From NCBI RefSeq assembly GCF_021155775.2, contig NC_060234.1, positions 124,001 to 188,000 of the forward strand: 64,000 nt of DNA. The letters run 5' to 3'. Shown here piece after piece: positions 37,855-49,340 of the stretch. Position 1 is the first letter of the stretch. Every line of letters begins with the position of its first letter. Source of the DNA: Neodiprion pinetum. Taxonomy: Eukaryota > Arthropoda > Insecta > Hymenoptera > Diprionidae. The position numbers were made by a program, and so were the translations under genes. Below the pieces are notes generated by a model. It ran no database searches and was not told where the DNA came from. It saw nothing but the letters and a program-made list of their open reading frames with translations.

Positions 37855-39170
37855 ATGGAAGAATGTATTTCAGCATTTTTTAGAATCGCAAAAATTTTCG
37901 CCAAAAATGCAAAGGGGTTAGCCTTACTTTTTTATTCAATTTTTGACCAAAATTATTTAGGTCTCAGATTCGATTTAGATGACCCTTTGCTGACTAATTG
38001 GACCACCACGAACTCAGAAAACACAGCAAAAAGAGCGTGGGATCAACAGGAGAGAAATTACGAAGCAAAAAGCACCTGCTGAAAAATGTCGAAAACACAG
38101 GTTCTCGTTTTTCGGCTCTAACTTTTAATGCGTTGATCGCAGCGTACTGGGACTGCGCCCAATCGATTTCTCCAGCGAAATTACGTCGGAATAGTGCATG
38201 AAAGAATATATTTCAGCATTTTTCAGAATCGCGAAAATTTTCGCCAAAAATGCAAAGGGGTTAGCCTTACTTTTTCTTCATTTTTGGAGTCGAAAATTCA
38301 TAGTCTCAGATTCGATTTATATGACCCTTTCCTGACTAATTGGACCACCAGGAACTTGGAAAACGCAGCGAAAAGAGCGTGGGATCAACAGGAGATTAAT
38401 TACGAAGGAAAAATCACCTGCTGAAAAATGTCGAAAACACAGGTTCTCGTTTTTCGGCTCTAACTTTTGATGCGTTGATCGCAGCGTATTGGGACTGCGC
38501 CCAATCGATTTCTCTCGCAAAATTACGTCGGAGTAGTGCATGGAAGAATGTATTTCAGCATTTTTTAGAATCGCAAAAATTTTCGCCAAAAATGCAAAGG
38601 GGTTAGCCTTACTTTTTTATTCAATTTTTGACCAAAATTATTTAGGTCTCAGATTCGATTTAGATGACCCTTTGCTGACTAATTGGACCACCACGAACTC
38701 AGAAAACACAGCAAAAAGAGCGTGGGATCAACAGGAGAGAAATTACGAAGCAAAAAGCACCTGCTGAAAAATGTCGAAAACACAGGTTCTCGTTTTTCGG
38801 CTCTAACTTTTAATGCGTTGATCGCAGCGTACTGGGACTGCGCCCAATCGATTTCTCCAGCGAAATTACGTCGGAATAGTGCATGAAAGAATATATTTCA
38901 GCATTTTTCAGAATCGCGAAAATTTTCGCCAAAAATGCAAAGGGGTTAGCCTTACTTTTTCTTCATTTTTGGAGTCGAAAATTCATAGTCTCAGATTCGA
39001 TTTATATGACCCTTTCCTGACTAATTGGACCACCAGGAACTTGGAAAACGCAGCGAAAAGAGCGTGGGATCAACAGGAGATTAATTACGAAGGAAAAATC
39101 ACCTGCTGAAAAATGTCGAAAACACAGGTTCTCGTTTTTCGGCTCTAACTTTTGATGCGTTGATCGCAGC
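37855..39170. repeat. 685-bp dimer repeated in tandem within the satellite
   Basis: The stretch starting near 37855 recurs at 38540 with an exact 685-base offset and no difference that I noticed until about 39174 (TTGGGA versus TTGAGA). Adjacent monomers inside the dimer differ from each other more than the dimers do, so the dimer was the unit copied last. Confidence 0.8.
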
Positions 39171-40839
39171 GTATTGAGACTGCGCCCAATCGATTTCTCC
39201 AGCGAAATTACGTCGGAATAGTGCATGAAAGAATTTATTCCAGTACTTTTCAAAATCGCTAGAATTTTCGCCAAAAATGCAAAGGGGTTAGCCTTACTTT
39301 TTCTTCATTTTTGAGTCCGAAAATTCAGGGTCTCAGATTCGATCTAAATGACCCTTTCCTGACTAATTGGACCACCAGGAACTCAGAGAACGCAGCGAAA
39401 AGAGCGTGGGATCAACAGAAGAGAAATTACGAAGGAAGGAGCACCTGCTGAAAAATATCGAAAACACTGGTTCTCGTTTTTCGGCTCTAACTTTTGATGC
39501 GTTGATCGCAGCGTATTGGGACTGCGCCCAGTCGATTTCTCTCGCGAAATTACGTCGGAGTAGTGCTTGAAGAATATATTTCAGCATTTTTCAGAATCGC
39601 TAGAATTTTCGCCAAAAATGAAAAGGGCCTTACTTTTTCTTCATTTTTGGAGTCGAAAATTTATTGTCTCAGATTCGATTTATATGACCCTTTCCTGACT
39701 AATTGGACCACCAGGAACTTAGAAAACGCAGCAAAGAAGCGTGGGATCAACAGGAGATTAATTACGAAGGAAAAAGCACCTGCTGAAAAATGTCGAAAAC
39801 ACAGGTTCTCGTTTTTCGGCTCTAACTTTTGATGCGTTGATCGCAGCGTATTGGGACTGCGCCCAATCGATTTCTCCAGCGAAATTACGTCGGAATAGTG
39901 CATGACAGAATTTATTCCAGCACTTTTCAAAATCGCTAGAATTTTCGCCAAAAATGCAAAGGGGTTAGCCTTACTTTTTCTTCATTTTTGTAGTCGAAAA
40001 TTTATGGTCTCAGATTCGATTTAGATGACCCTTTGCTGACTAATTGGACCACCACGAACTCAGAAAACACAGCGAAAAGAGCGTGGGATCAACAGGAGAG
40101 AAATTACGAAGCAAAAAGCACCTGCTGAAAAATGTCGAAAACACAGGTTCTCGTTTTTCGGCTTTAACTTTTGATGCGTTGATCGCAGCGTATTGGGACT
40201 GCGCCCAATCGATTTCTCTCGCAAAATTACGTCGGAGTAGTGCATGAAAGAATATATTTCAGCATTTTTCAGAATCGCGAAAATTTTCGCCAAAAATGCA
40301 AAGGGGTTAGCCTTACTTTTTCTACATTTTTGGAGTCGAAAATTTATGGTCTCAGATTCGATTTATATGACCCTTTCCTGACTAATTGGACCACCAGGAA
40401 CTCAGAAAACGCAGCAAAAAGAGCGTGGGATCAACAGGAGATTAATTACGAAGGAAAAATCACCTGCTGAAAAATGTCGAAAACACAGGTTCTCGTTTTT
40501 CGGCTCTAACTTTTGATGCGTTGATCGCAGCGTATTGGGACTGCGCCCAATCGATTTCTCCAGCAAAATTACGTCGGAATATTGCATGAAAGAATTTATT
40601 CCAGCACTTTTCAAAATCGCTAGAATTTTCGCCAAAAATGCAAAGGGGTGAGCCTTACTTTTCTCTTCAATTTTTGACCAAAAATATTTAGGTCTCAGAT
40701 TCGATTTATATGACCCTTTGCTGACTGATTGGACCACCAGGAACTCAGAAAACACAGCAAAAAAAGCGTGGGATCAACAGGAGATTAATTACGAAGGAAA
40801 AAGCACCTGCTGAAAAATGTCGAAAACACAGGTTCTCGT

Positions 40840-43800
40840 TTTTCGGCTTTAACTTTTGATGCGTTGATCGCAGCGTATTGGGACTGCGCCCAATCGATTT
40901 CTCTCGCAAAATTACGTCGGAGTAGTGCATGAAAGAATATATTTCAGCATTTTTTAGAATCGCAAAAATTTTCGCCAAAAATGCAAAGGGGTGAGCCTTA
41001 CTTTTTTATTCAATTTTTGACCGAAAATATTTAGGTCTCAGATTCGATTTAGATGACCCTTTGCTGACTAATTGGACCACCACGAACTCAGAAAACACAG
41101 CAAAAAGAGCGTGGGATCAACAGGAGAGAAATTACGAAGCAAAAAGCACCTGCTGAAAAATGTCGAAAACACAGGTTCTCGTTTTTCGGCTCTAACTTTT
41201 GATGCGTTGATCGCAGCGTATTGAGACTGCGCCCAATCGATTTCTCTCGCAAAATTACGTCGGAGTAGTGCATGAAAGAATATATTTCAGCATTTTTCAG
41301 AATCGCGAAAATTTTCGCCAAAAATGCAAAGGGGTTAGCCTTCCTTTTTCTACATTTTTGGAGTCGAAAATTTATGGTCTCAGATTCGATTTAGATGACC
41401 CTTTGCTGACTGATTGGACCACCAGGAACTCAGAAAACACAGCAAAAAAAGCGTGGGATCAACAGGAGAGAAATTACGAAGCAAAAAGCACCTGCTGAAA
41501 AATGTCGAAAACACAGGTTCTCGTTTTTCGGCTCTAACTTTTGATGCGTTGATCGCAGCGTATTGGGACTGCGCCCAATCGATTTCTCTCGCAAAATTAC
41601 GTCGGAGTAGTGCATGAAAGAATATATTTCAGCATTTTTCAGAATCGCGAAAATTTTCGCCAAAAATGCAAAGAGGTTAGCCTTCCTTTTTCTACATTTT
41701 TGGAGTCGAAAATTTATGGTCTCAGATTCGATTTAGATGACCCTTTGCTGACTAATTGGACCACCAGGAACTCAGAAAACACAGCAAAAAAAGCGTGGGA
41801 TCAACAGGAGAGAAATTACGAAGCAAAAAGCACCTGCTGAAAAATGTCGAAAACACAGGTTCTCGTTTTTCGGCTCTAACTTTTAATGCGTTGATCGCAG
41901 CGTACTGGGACTGCGCCCAATCGATTTCTCCAGCGAAATTACGTCGGAATAGTGCATGAAAGAATATATTTCAGCATTTTTCAGAACCGCGAAAATTTTC
42001 GCCAAAAATGCAAAGGGGTTAGCCTTACTTTGCTCTTCAATTTTTGACCAAAAATATTTAGGTCTCAGATTCGATTTATATGACCCTTTGCTGACTGATT
42101 GGACCACCAGGAACTCAGAAAACACAGCAAAAAGAGCGTGGGATCAACAGAAGAGAAATTACGAAGGAAAAAGCACCTGCTGAAAAATGTCGAAAACACA
42201 GGTTCTCGTTTTTCGGCTCTAACTTTTGATGCGTTGATCGCAGCGTATTGAGACTGCGCCCAATCGATTTCTCTCGCAAAATTACGTCGGAGTAGTGCAT
42301 GAAAGAATATATTTCAGCATTTCTTAGAATCGCAAAAATTTTCGCCAAAAATGCAAAGGGGTTAGCCTTACTTTTTTATTCAATTTTTGACCAAAAATAT
42401 TTAGGTCTCAGATTCGATTTAGATGACCCTTTGCTGACTAATTGGACCACCGCGAACTCAGAAAACACAGCAAAAAGAGCGTGGGATCAACAGGAGAGAA
42501 ATTACGAAGCAAAAAGCACCTGCTGAAAAATGTCGAAAACACAGGTTCTCGTTTTTCGGCTCTAACTTTTGATGCGTTGATCGCAGCGTATTGAGACTGC
42601 GCCCAATCGATTTCTCTCGCAAAATTACGTCAGAGTAGTGCATGAAAGAATATATTTCAGCATTTTTCAGAATCGCGAAAATTTTCGCCAAAAATGCAAA
42701 GGGGTTAGCCTTCCTTTTTCTACATTTTTGGAGTCGAAAATTTATGGTCTCAGATTCGATTTAGATGACCCTTTGCTGACTGATTGGACCACCAGGAACT
42801 CAGAAAACACAGCAAAAAAAGCGTGGGATCAACAGGAGAGAAATTACGAAGCAAAAAGCACCTGCTGAAAAATGTCGAAAACACAGGTTCTCGTTTTTCG
42901 GCTCTAACTTTTAATGCGTTGATCGCAGCGTACTGGGACTGCGCCCAATCGATTTCTCCAGCGAAATTACGTCGGAATAGTGCATGAAAGAATATATTTC
43001 AGCATTTTTCAGAACCGCGAAAATTTTCGCCAAAAATGCAAAGGGGTTAGCCTTACTTTGCCTTACTTACTTCAATTTTTGACCAAAAATATTTAGGTCT
43101 CAGATTCGATTTATATGACCCTTTGCTGACTGATTGGACCACCAGGAACTCAGAAAACACAGCAAAAAGAGCGTGGGATCAACAGGAGATTAATTACGAA
43201 GGAAAAAGCACCTGCTGAAAAATGTCGAAAACACAGGTTCTCGTTTTTCGGCTCTAACTTTTGATGCGTTGATCGCAGCGTATTGGGACTGCGCCCAATC
43301 GATTTCTCTTGCAAAATTACGTCGGAGTAGTGCATGAAAGAATATATTTCAGCATTTTTTAGAATCGCAAAAATTTTCGCCAAAAATGCAAAGGGGTTAG
43401 CCTTACTTTTTTATTCAATTTTTGACCAAAAATATTTAGGTCTCAGATTCGATTTATGTGACCCTTTCCTGACTGATTGGACCACCAGGAACTCAGAAAA
43501 CGCAGCAAAAAGAGCGTGGGATCAACAGAAGAGAAATTACGAAGGAAAAAGCACCTGCTGAAAAATGTCGAAAACACAGGTTCTCGTTTTTCGGCTTTAA
43601 CTTTTGATGCGTTGATCGCAGCGTATTGGGACTGCGCCCAATCGATTTCTCTCGCAAAATTACGTCGGAGTAGTGCATGAAAGAATATATTTCAGCATTT
43701 TTCAGAATCGCGAAAATTTTCGCCAAAAATGCAAAGGGGTTAGCCTTACTTTTTCTTCATTTTCGGAGTCGAAAATTTATGGTCTCAGATTCGATTTATA

Positions 43801-46800
43801 TGACCCTCTCCTGACTAATTGGACCACCAGAAACTTAGAAAACACAGCAAAAAGAGCGTGGGATCAACAGGAGAGAAATTACGAAGCAAAAAGCACCTGC
43901 TGAAAAATGTCGAAAACACAGGTTCTCGTTTTTCGGCTTTAACTTTTGATGCGTTGATCGCAGCGTATTGGGACTGCGCCCAATCGATTTCTCTCGCAAA
44001 ATTACGTCGGAGTAGTGCATGAAAGAATATATTTCAGCATTTTTTAGAATCGCAAAAATTTTCGCCAAAAATGCAAAGGGGTGAGCCTTACTTTTTTATT
44101 CAATTTTTGACCGAAAATATTTAGGTCTCAGATTCGATTTAGATGACCCTTTGCTGACTAATTGGACCACCACGAACTCAGAAAACACAGCAAAAAGAGC
44201 GTGGGATCAACAGGAGAGAAATTACGAAGCAAAAAGCACCTGCTGAAAAATGTCGAAAACACAGGTTCTCGTTTTTCGGCTCTAACTTTTGATGCGTTGA
44301 TCGCAGCGTATTGAGACTGCGCCCAATCGATTTCTCTCGCAAAATTACGTCGGAGTAGTGCATGAAAGAATATATTTCAGCATTTTTCAGAATCGCGAAA
44401 ATTTTCGCCAAAAATGCAAAGGGGTTAGCCTTCCTTTTTCTACATTTTTGGAGTCGAAAATTTATGGTCTCAGATTCGATTTAGATGACCCTTTGCTGAC
44501 TGATTGGACCACCAGGAACTCAGAAAACACAGCAAAAAAAGCGTGGGATCAACAGGAGAGAAATTACGAAGCAAAAAGCACCTGCTGAAAAATGTCGAAA
44601 ACACAGGTTCTCGTTTTTCGGCTCTAACTTTTGATGCGTTGATCGCAGCGTATTGGGACTGCGCCCAATCGATTTCTCTCGCAAAATTACGTCGGAGTAG
44701 TGCATGAAAGAATATATTTCAGCATTTTTCAGAATCGCGAAAATTTTCGCCAAAAATGCAAAGAGGTTAGCCTTCCTTTTTCTACATTTTTGGAGTCGAA
44801 AATTTATGGTCTCAGATTCGATTTAGATGACCCTTTGCTGACTAATTGGACCACCAGGAACTCAGAAAACACAGCAAAAAAAGCGTGGGATCAACAGGAG
44901 AGAAATTACGAAGCAAAAAGCACCTGCTGAAAAATGTCGAAAACACAGGTTCTCGTTTTTCGGCTCTAACTTTTAATGCGTTGATCGCAGCGTACTGGGA
45001 CTGCGCCCAATCGATTTCTCCAGCGAAATTACGTCGGAATAGTGCATGAAAGAATATATTTCAGCATTTTTCAGAACCGCGAAAATTTTCGCCAAAAATG
45101 CAAAGGGGTTAGCCTTACTTTGCTCTTCAATTTTTGACCAAAAATATTTAGGTCTCAGATTCGATTTATATGACCCTTTGCTGACTGATTGGACCACCAG
45201 GAACTCAGAAAACACAGCAAAAAGAGCGTGGGATCAACAGAAGAGAAATTACGAAGGAAAAAGCACCTGCTGAAAAATGTCGAAAACACAGGTTCTCGTT
45301 TTTCGGCTCTAACTTTTGATGCGTTGATCGCAGCGTATTGAGACTGCGCCCAATCGATTTCTCTCGCAAAATTACGTCGGAGTAGTGCATGAAAGAATAT
45401 ATTTCAGCATTTCTTAGAATCGCAAAAATTTTCGCCAAAAATGCAAAGGGGTTAGCCTTACTTTTTTATTCAATTTTTGACCAAAAATATTTAGGTCTCA
45501 GATTCGATTTAGATGACCCTTTGCTGACTAATTGGACCACCGCGAACTCAGAAAACACAGCAAAAAGAGCGTGGGATCAACAGGAGAGAAATTACGAAGC
45601 AAAAAGCACCTGCTGAAAAATGTCGAAAACACAGGTTCTCGTTTTTCGGCTCTAACTTTTGATGCGTTGATCGCAGCGTATTGAGACTGCGCCCAATCGA
45701 TTTCTCTCGCAAAATTACGTCAGAGTAGTGCATGAAAGAATATATTTCAGCATTTTTCAGAATCGCGAAAATTTTCGCCAAAAATGCAAAGGGGTTAGCC
45801 TTCCTTTTTCTACATTTTTGGAGTCGAAAATTTATGGTCTCAGATTCGATCTAGATGACCCTTTGCTGACTGATTGGACCACCAGGAACTCAGAAAACAC
45901 AGCAAAAAAAGCGTGGGATCAACAGGAGAGAAATTACGAAGCAAAAAGCACCTGCTGAAAAATGTCGAAAACACAGGTTCTCGTTTTTCGGCTCTAACTT
46001 TTAATGCGTTGATCGCAGCGTACTGGGACTGCGCCCAATCGATTTCTCCAGCGAAATTACGTCGGAATAGTGCATGAAAGAATATATTTCAGCATTTTTC
46101 AGAACCGCGAAAATTTTCGCCAAAAATGCAAAGGGGTTAGCCTTACTTTGCTCTTCAATTTTTGACCAAAAATATTTAGGTCTCAGATTCGATTTATATG
46201 ACCCTTTGCTGACTGATTGGACCACCAGGAACTCAGAAAACACAGCAAAAAGAGCGTGGGATCAACAGGAGATTAATTACGAAGGAAAAAGCACCTGCTG
46301 AAAAATGTCGAAAACACAGGTTCTCGTTTTTCGGCTCTAACTTTTGATGCGTTGATCGCAGCGTATTGGGACTGCGCCCAATCGATTTCTCTTGCAAAAT
46401 TACGTCGGAGTAGTGCATGAAAGAATATATTTCAGCATTTTTTAGAATCGCAAAAATTTTCGCCAAAAATGCAAAGGGGTTAGCCTTACTTTTTTATTCA
46501 ATTTTTGACCAAAAATATTTAGGTCTCAGATTCGATTTATGTGACCCTTTCCTGACTGATTGGACCACCAGGAACTCAGAAAACGCAGCAAAAAGAGCGT
46601 GGGATCAACAGAAGAGAAATTACGAAGGAAAAAGCACCTGCTGAAAAATGTCGAAAACACAGGTTCTCGTTTTTCGGCTTTAACTTTTGATGCGTTGATC
46701 GCAGCGTATTGGGACTGCGCCCAATCGATTTCTCTCGCAAAATTACGTCGGAGTAGTGCATGAAAGAATATATTTCAGCATTTTTCAGAATCGCGAAAAT

Positions 46801-47000
46801 TTTCGCCAAAAATGCAAAGGGGTTAGCCTTACTTTTTCTTCATTTTCGGAGTCGAAAATTTATGGTCTCAGATTCGATTTATATGACCCTCTCCTGACTA
46901 ATTGGACCACCAGAAACTTAGAAAACACAGCAAAAAGAGCGTGGGATCAACAGGAGAGAAATTACGAGGGAAAAAGCACCTGCTGAAAAATGTCGAAAAC
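40840..47000. repeat. Nine-monomer higher-order repeat, two tandem copies of about 3.09 kb
   Basis: Landmarks at 41088, 41268, 41414, 41883, 42115, 42458, 42638 and 42784 recur exactly 3,090 bases later. After a 7-base length difference near 43060 versus 46145, the offset becomes 3,083 and holds to about 46980. Variant-carrying monomers keep their order, including the GGGGTGAGCC variant at 40985 and 44075. The few differences include GATTTAG versus GATCTAG near 45850 and GAAGC versus GAGGG near 46967. This is one recent tandem duplication. Confidence 0.85.
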
Positions 47001-47162
47001 ACAGGTTCTCGTTTTTCGGCTCTAACTTTTGATGCCTTGATCGCAGCGTATTGGGACTGCGTCAATCGATTTCTCTCGCAAAATTACGTCGGAATAGTGC
47101 ATGCAAGAATATATTCCAGCACTATTCAGAATCGCGAACAACTTCGCCAAAAATGCAAATGG

Positions 47163-47616
47163 GTTCAATGGTTCAATGGTTTAATGGTTTATTTTTCATC
47201 TTTTCTATGACAATATTGGAAAACATTATTGCACAATTAAAAATAAACAAAGACTTAATTCCTAAACCTTAGCCTAGTCCTATATTACTATTTAAGATCT
47301 AGGGATAAAAATTTAGAACAGAGAATAGAACAGAGAAAGACGCCGAAGACAATGTCAGAAAAAAAAGCGAAAAAGAAAAGAAGAGACAAGAAAGCAGAAT
47401 AAAGCTAAGAAATCAGCAACAAAGAAACGTGCGAAAAAGGAAGTGGAGAAGACTAGATGACGAGTCGCCATCAAGAGCGGGTCTCTTCCTTCCGGAACAG
47501 ATGTTGATATAGATCGCGTTTAAAAACAGCAAGCGTCGAGACAGACCTGAGTACGGCAGGTAGAGAGTTCCAGTGTCGAGCGCCTCTGACCGTCAGGGAG
47601 TGACGAAAAGCCGCGA
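47163..47616 (-). mobile_element. 5'-truncated non-LTR retrotransposon (LINE) inserted in a satellite monomer
   Basis: Read on the minus strand, 47616 down to 47471 encodes about 48 residues with HSLTVRGARHWNSLP, then STLAVFKRDL, ending TGA. The WNSLP and FKRDL pair is the usual C-terminus of reverse transcriptases of CR1/jockey-like LINEs. A 3' UTR of about 300 bases follows and ends, still on the minus strand, in an 8-base microsatellite tail (about three copies of a CCATTGAA-type unit at 47163-47190). Satellite sequence resumes on both sides, so the insertion split one monomer. Confidence 0.78.
47471..47616 (-). pseudogene. Reverse transcriptase C-terminal remnant of the LINE
   Basis: An open frame of about 48 codons with the conserved WNSLP and FKRDL motifs. 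The start and catalytic region are missing through 5' truncation, so it cannot be functional. Its stop is at 47471-47473. Confidence 0.75.
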
Positions 47617-48230
47617 AAGGTTAGCCTTACTTTTTTCTTCAATCTTGCACCAAAAAATTTTAGGTCTTAGATTTGATTTGTATGACCCTTTCCTGACTAA
47701 TTGGACCACCAGGAACTCAGAAAACGCTGCGAAAAGAGCATGGCATCAACAGGAGGGAGATCACGAAGGAAAAAGCACCTGCTGAAAAAAGTCGAAAACT
47801 CGGGTTCTCGTTTTTCGGCTCTAACTTTTGATGCGTTGATCGCAGCGTATCGGGACTGCGCCCAAACGATTTCTCTCGCAAAATTACGTCGGTATAGTGC
47901 CAGAAAGAATTTATTGCAGCACTTTTCAAAATCGCGTAAATTTTCGCCAAAAATGCAAAGGGGTTAGCCCTTCTTTTCCTTCATTTTTGGAGCCGAAAAT
48001 TTATGGTCTCAGATTCGATTTAAATGACCCTTTCCTGACTAATTGGACCCCAAGGAACTCAGAAAACGCAGCGAAAACAGCGTGGGATCAACAGGAGAGA
48101 AATTACGAAGGAAAAGGCACCTTTCAAAAATTTCGAAAACACAGGTTCTCGTTTTTCGGTTTCAACTTTTGATGCGTTGATCGCAGCGTATTGGGACTGC
48201 GTTCAATTGATTCTGTTTGCAAAATCACCT

Positions 48231-48870
48231 GGACATAGTGCTTCAAATAACTTATTCCGTCATGTTTCCGAAATATCAAATTCTTGTCAAAATCCGAAAA
48301 GGGTCAGCCTCTGTTACTTCAATGTCAATAAAGTTCTCCGTATCAGTATTAACGTGTATATACCATGCCAGACTAATTGATTTCCTCGGAATGCAAAGAA
48401 GACGTACGGAACAGCAAAATACTAACAGGCTAACATACCGAGGATATCAGTATTCCATTCATTTCGATCCACGATACGTGAACACTGACAATACAATATC
48501 CTACGTCATGTATCGTATTCTCCAGAGATGTGTTGCCTTCGCACGCAGGTCAGAGCTCACGCTGTATTCAATACCAGGATAATTACCAGCAAGTGATACA
48601 ATAGTGTTTATATTTTACTCAAGGTAATGTATACTGCACACCCATTTCCCCATGTTATAATAAGATATCTTACGTAATTTTCGATCGTAGTTCTGCACTA
48701 CTGTTTGTTTGTCACTTGAATTTCATTCGTCACCTTACGTTAAATTGTTACACATTGACACTCAACACTTGTACTTAAGGCATATTAAATAAACTGCACT
48801 GGTGTGAGTATGAAACTGTGCAGCTATGACTATTCGATTTTTTCCCCACCTCCGTCAAAATTTTGGCGCA
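48231..48870. other. Non-coding flank after the satellite
   Basis: AT-rich, with no recognised feature. The open frames at 48217-48582 and nearby have no motifs. Confidence 0.4.
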
Positions 48871-49340
48871 GATTTTATATATTCCGGACGCAACTTTTGA
48901 TCCATTGCTCGCAGCTATTCCAGACTGCGCGTAATCGAGCCCTCTCGCAGAATTCCGTTCATATAGCGCGCCAAGGAATCGATTCCAACATCATCTACAA
49001 TCGTCAAAATTTTCATCAAAAATTGAAAGGGGTTAGCCTTACTCTCTGGGGTAAAATATATTTAGTCTCCAAAACGATTTTTTCAACCCTTTTCAGACTA
49101 ATTAGGCCACAGGAAACGCAGGAAAGACATCACAGAAAGCGTGGCACCAACAGCAGAGAAATTACGAAGGAAATCTTTCGTTTCCCGGCCATCACTTTTG
49201 ATCTCTCCCACTTGCAGCGACTCGAGACTGCGCGCAATCGATTCCTTACGCAATATCGCGTCCATCTGGTTTATCGAGGATCTAATTCTCACAATACCGA
49301 GGATCCTTCAATTTCCGACTGAAAAATTTCAAAACGGTTA
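48870..49340. repeat. Relic satellite monomers outside the main array
   Basis: Segments near 48890-49030 and 49080-49270 follow the monomer order (CAACTTTTGATCCATTGCTCGCAG, CTGCGCGTAATCGA, TCTCGCAGAATT, then AGAGAAATTACGAAGGAAA) with many substitutions and indels. They mark an older, wider extent of the array. Confidence 0.72.

Larger units (their letters stand above)
37300..48230. repeat. Tandem satellite array, 342-343 bp monomer, about 30 copies
   Basis: Equivalent landmarks, such as the segment reading TTTTGATGCGTTGATCGCAG, recur every 342-343 bases from about 37.4 to 48.2 kb. Central copies are nearly identical. Copies at both ends (37300-37650 and 47620-48230) are clearly diverged, as expected for satellite edges. 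Two levels of higher-order repetition are visible, a 685-base dimer and a block of about 3,090 bases. The 67-77 residue open frames on both strands follow from the monomer being close to 3 x 114 bases and stop-poor; they lack splice or start logic and are not called genes. One LINE fragment interrupts the array at about 47163-47616. Confidence 0.95.

Noticed and set aside
37655..47967. Dozens of 67-90 codon open frames on both strands
   Set aside because: They are copies of the same satellite monomer in six frames; no start context, splice sites or known domain.
37300..48230. CENP-B box in the satellite
   Set aside because: Monomers have TTCG words, but I found no TTCGNNNNANNCGGG match.
37300..48230. 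CRISPR-like array
   Set aside because: The repeats are long, contiguous monomers with no unique spacers, and the DNA is eukaryotic.
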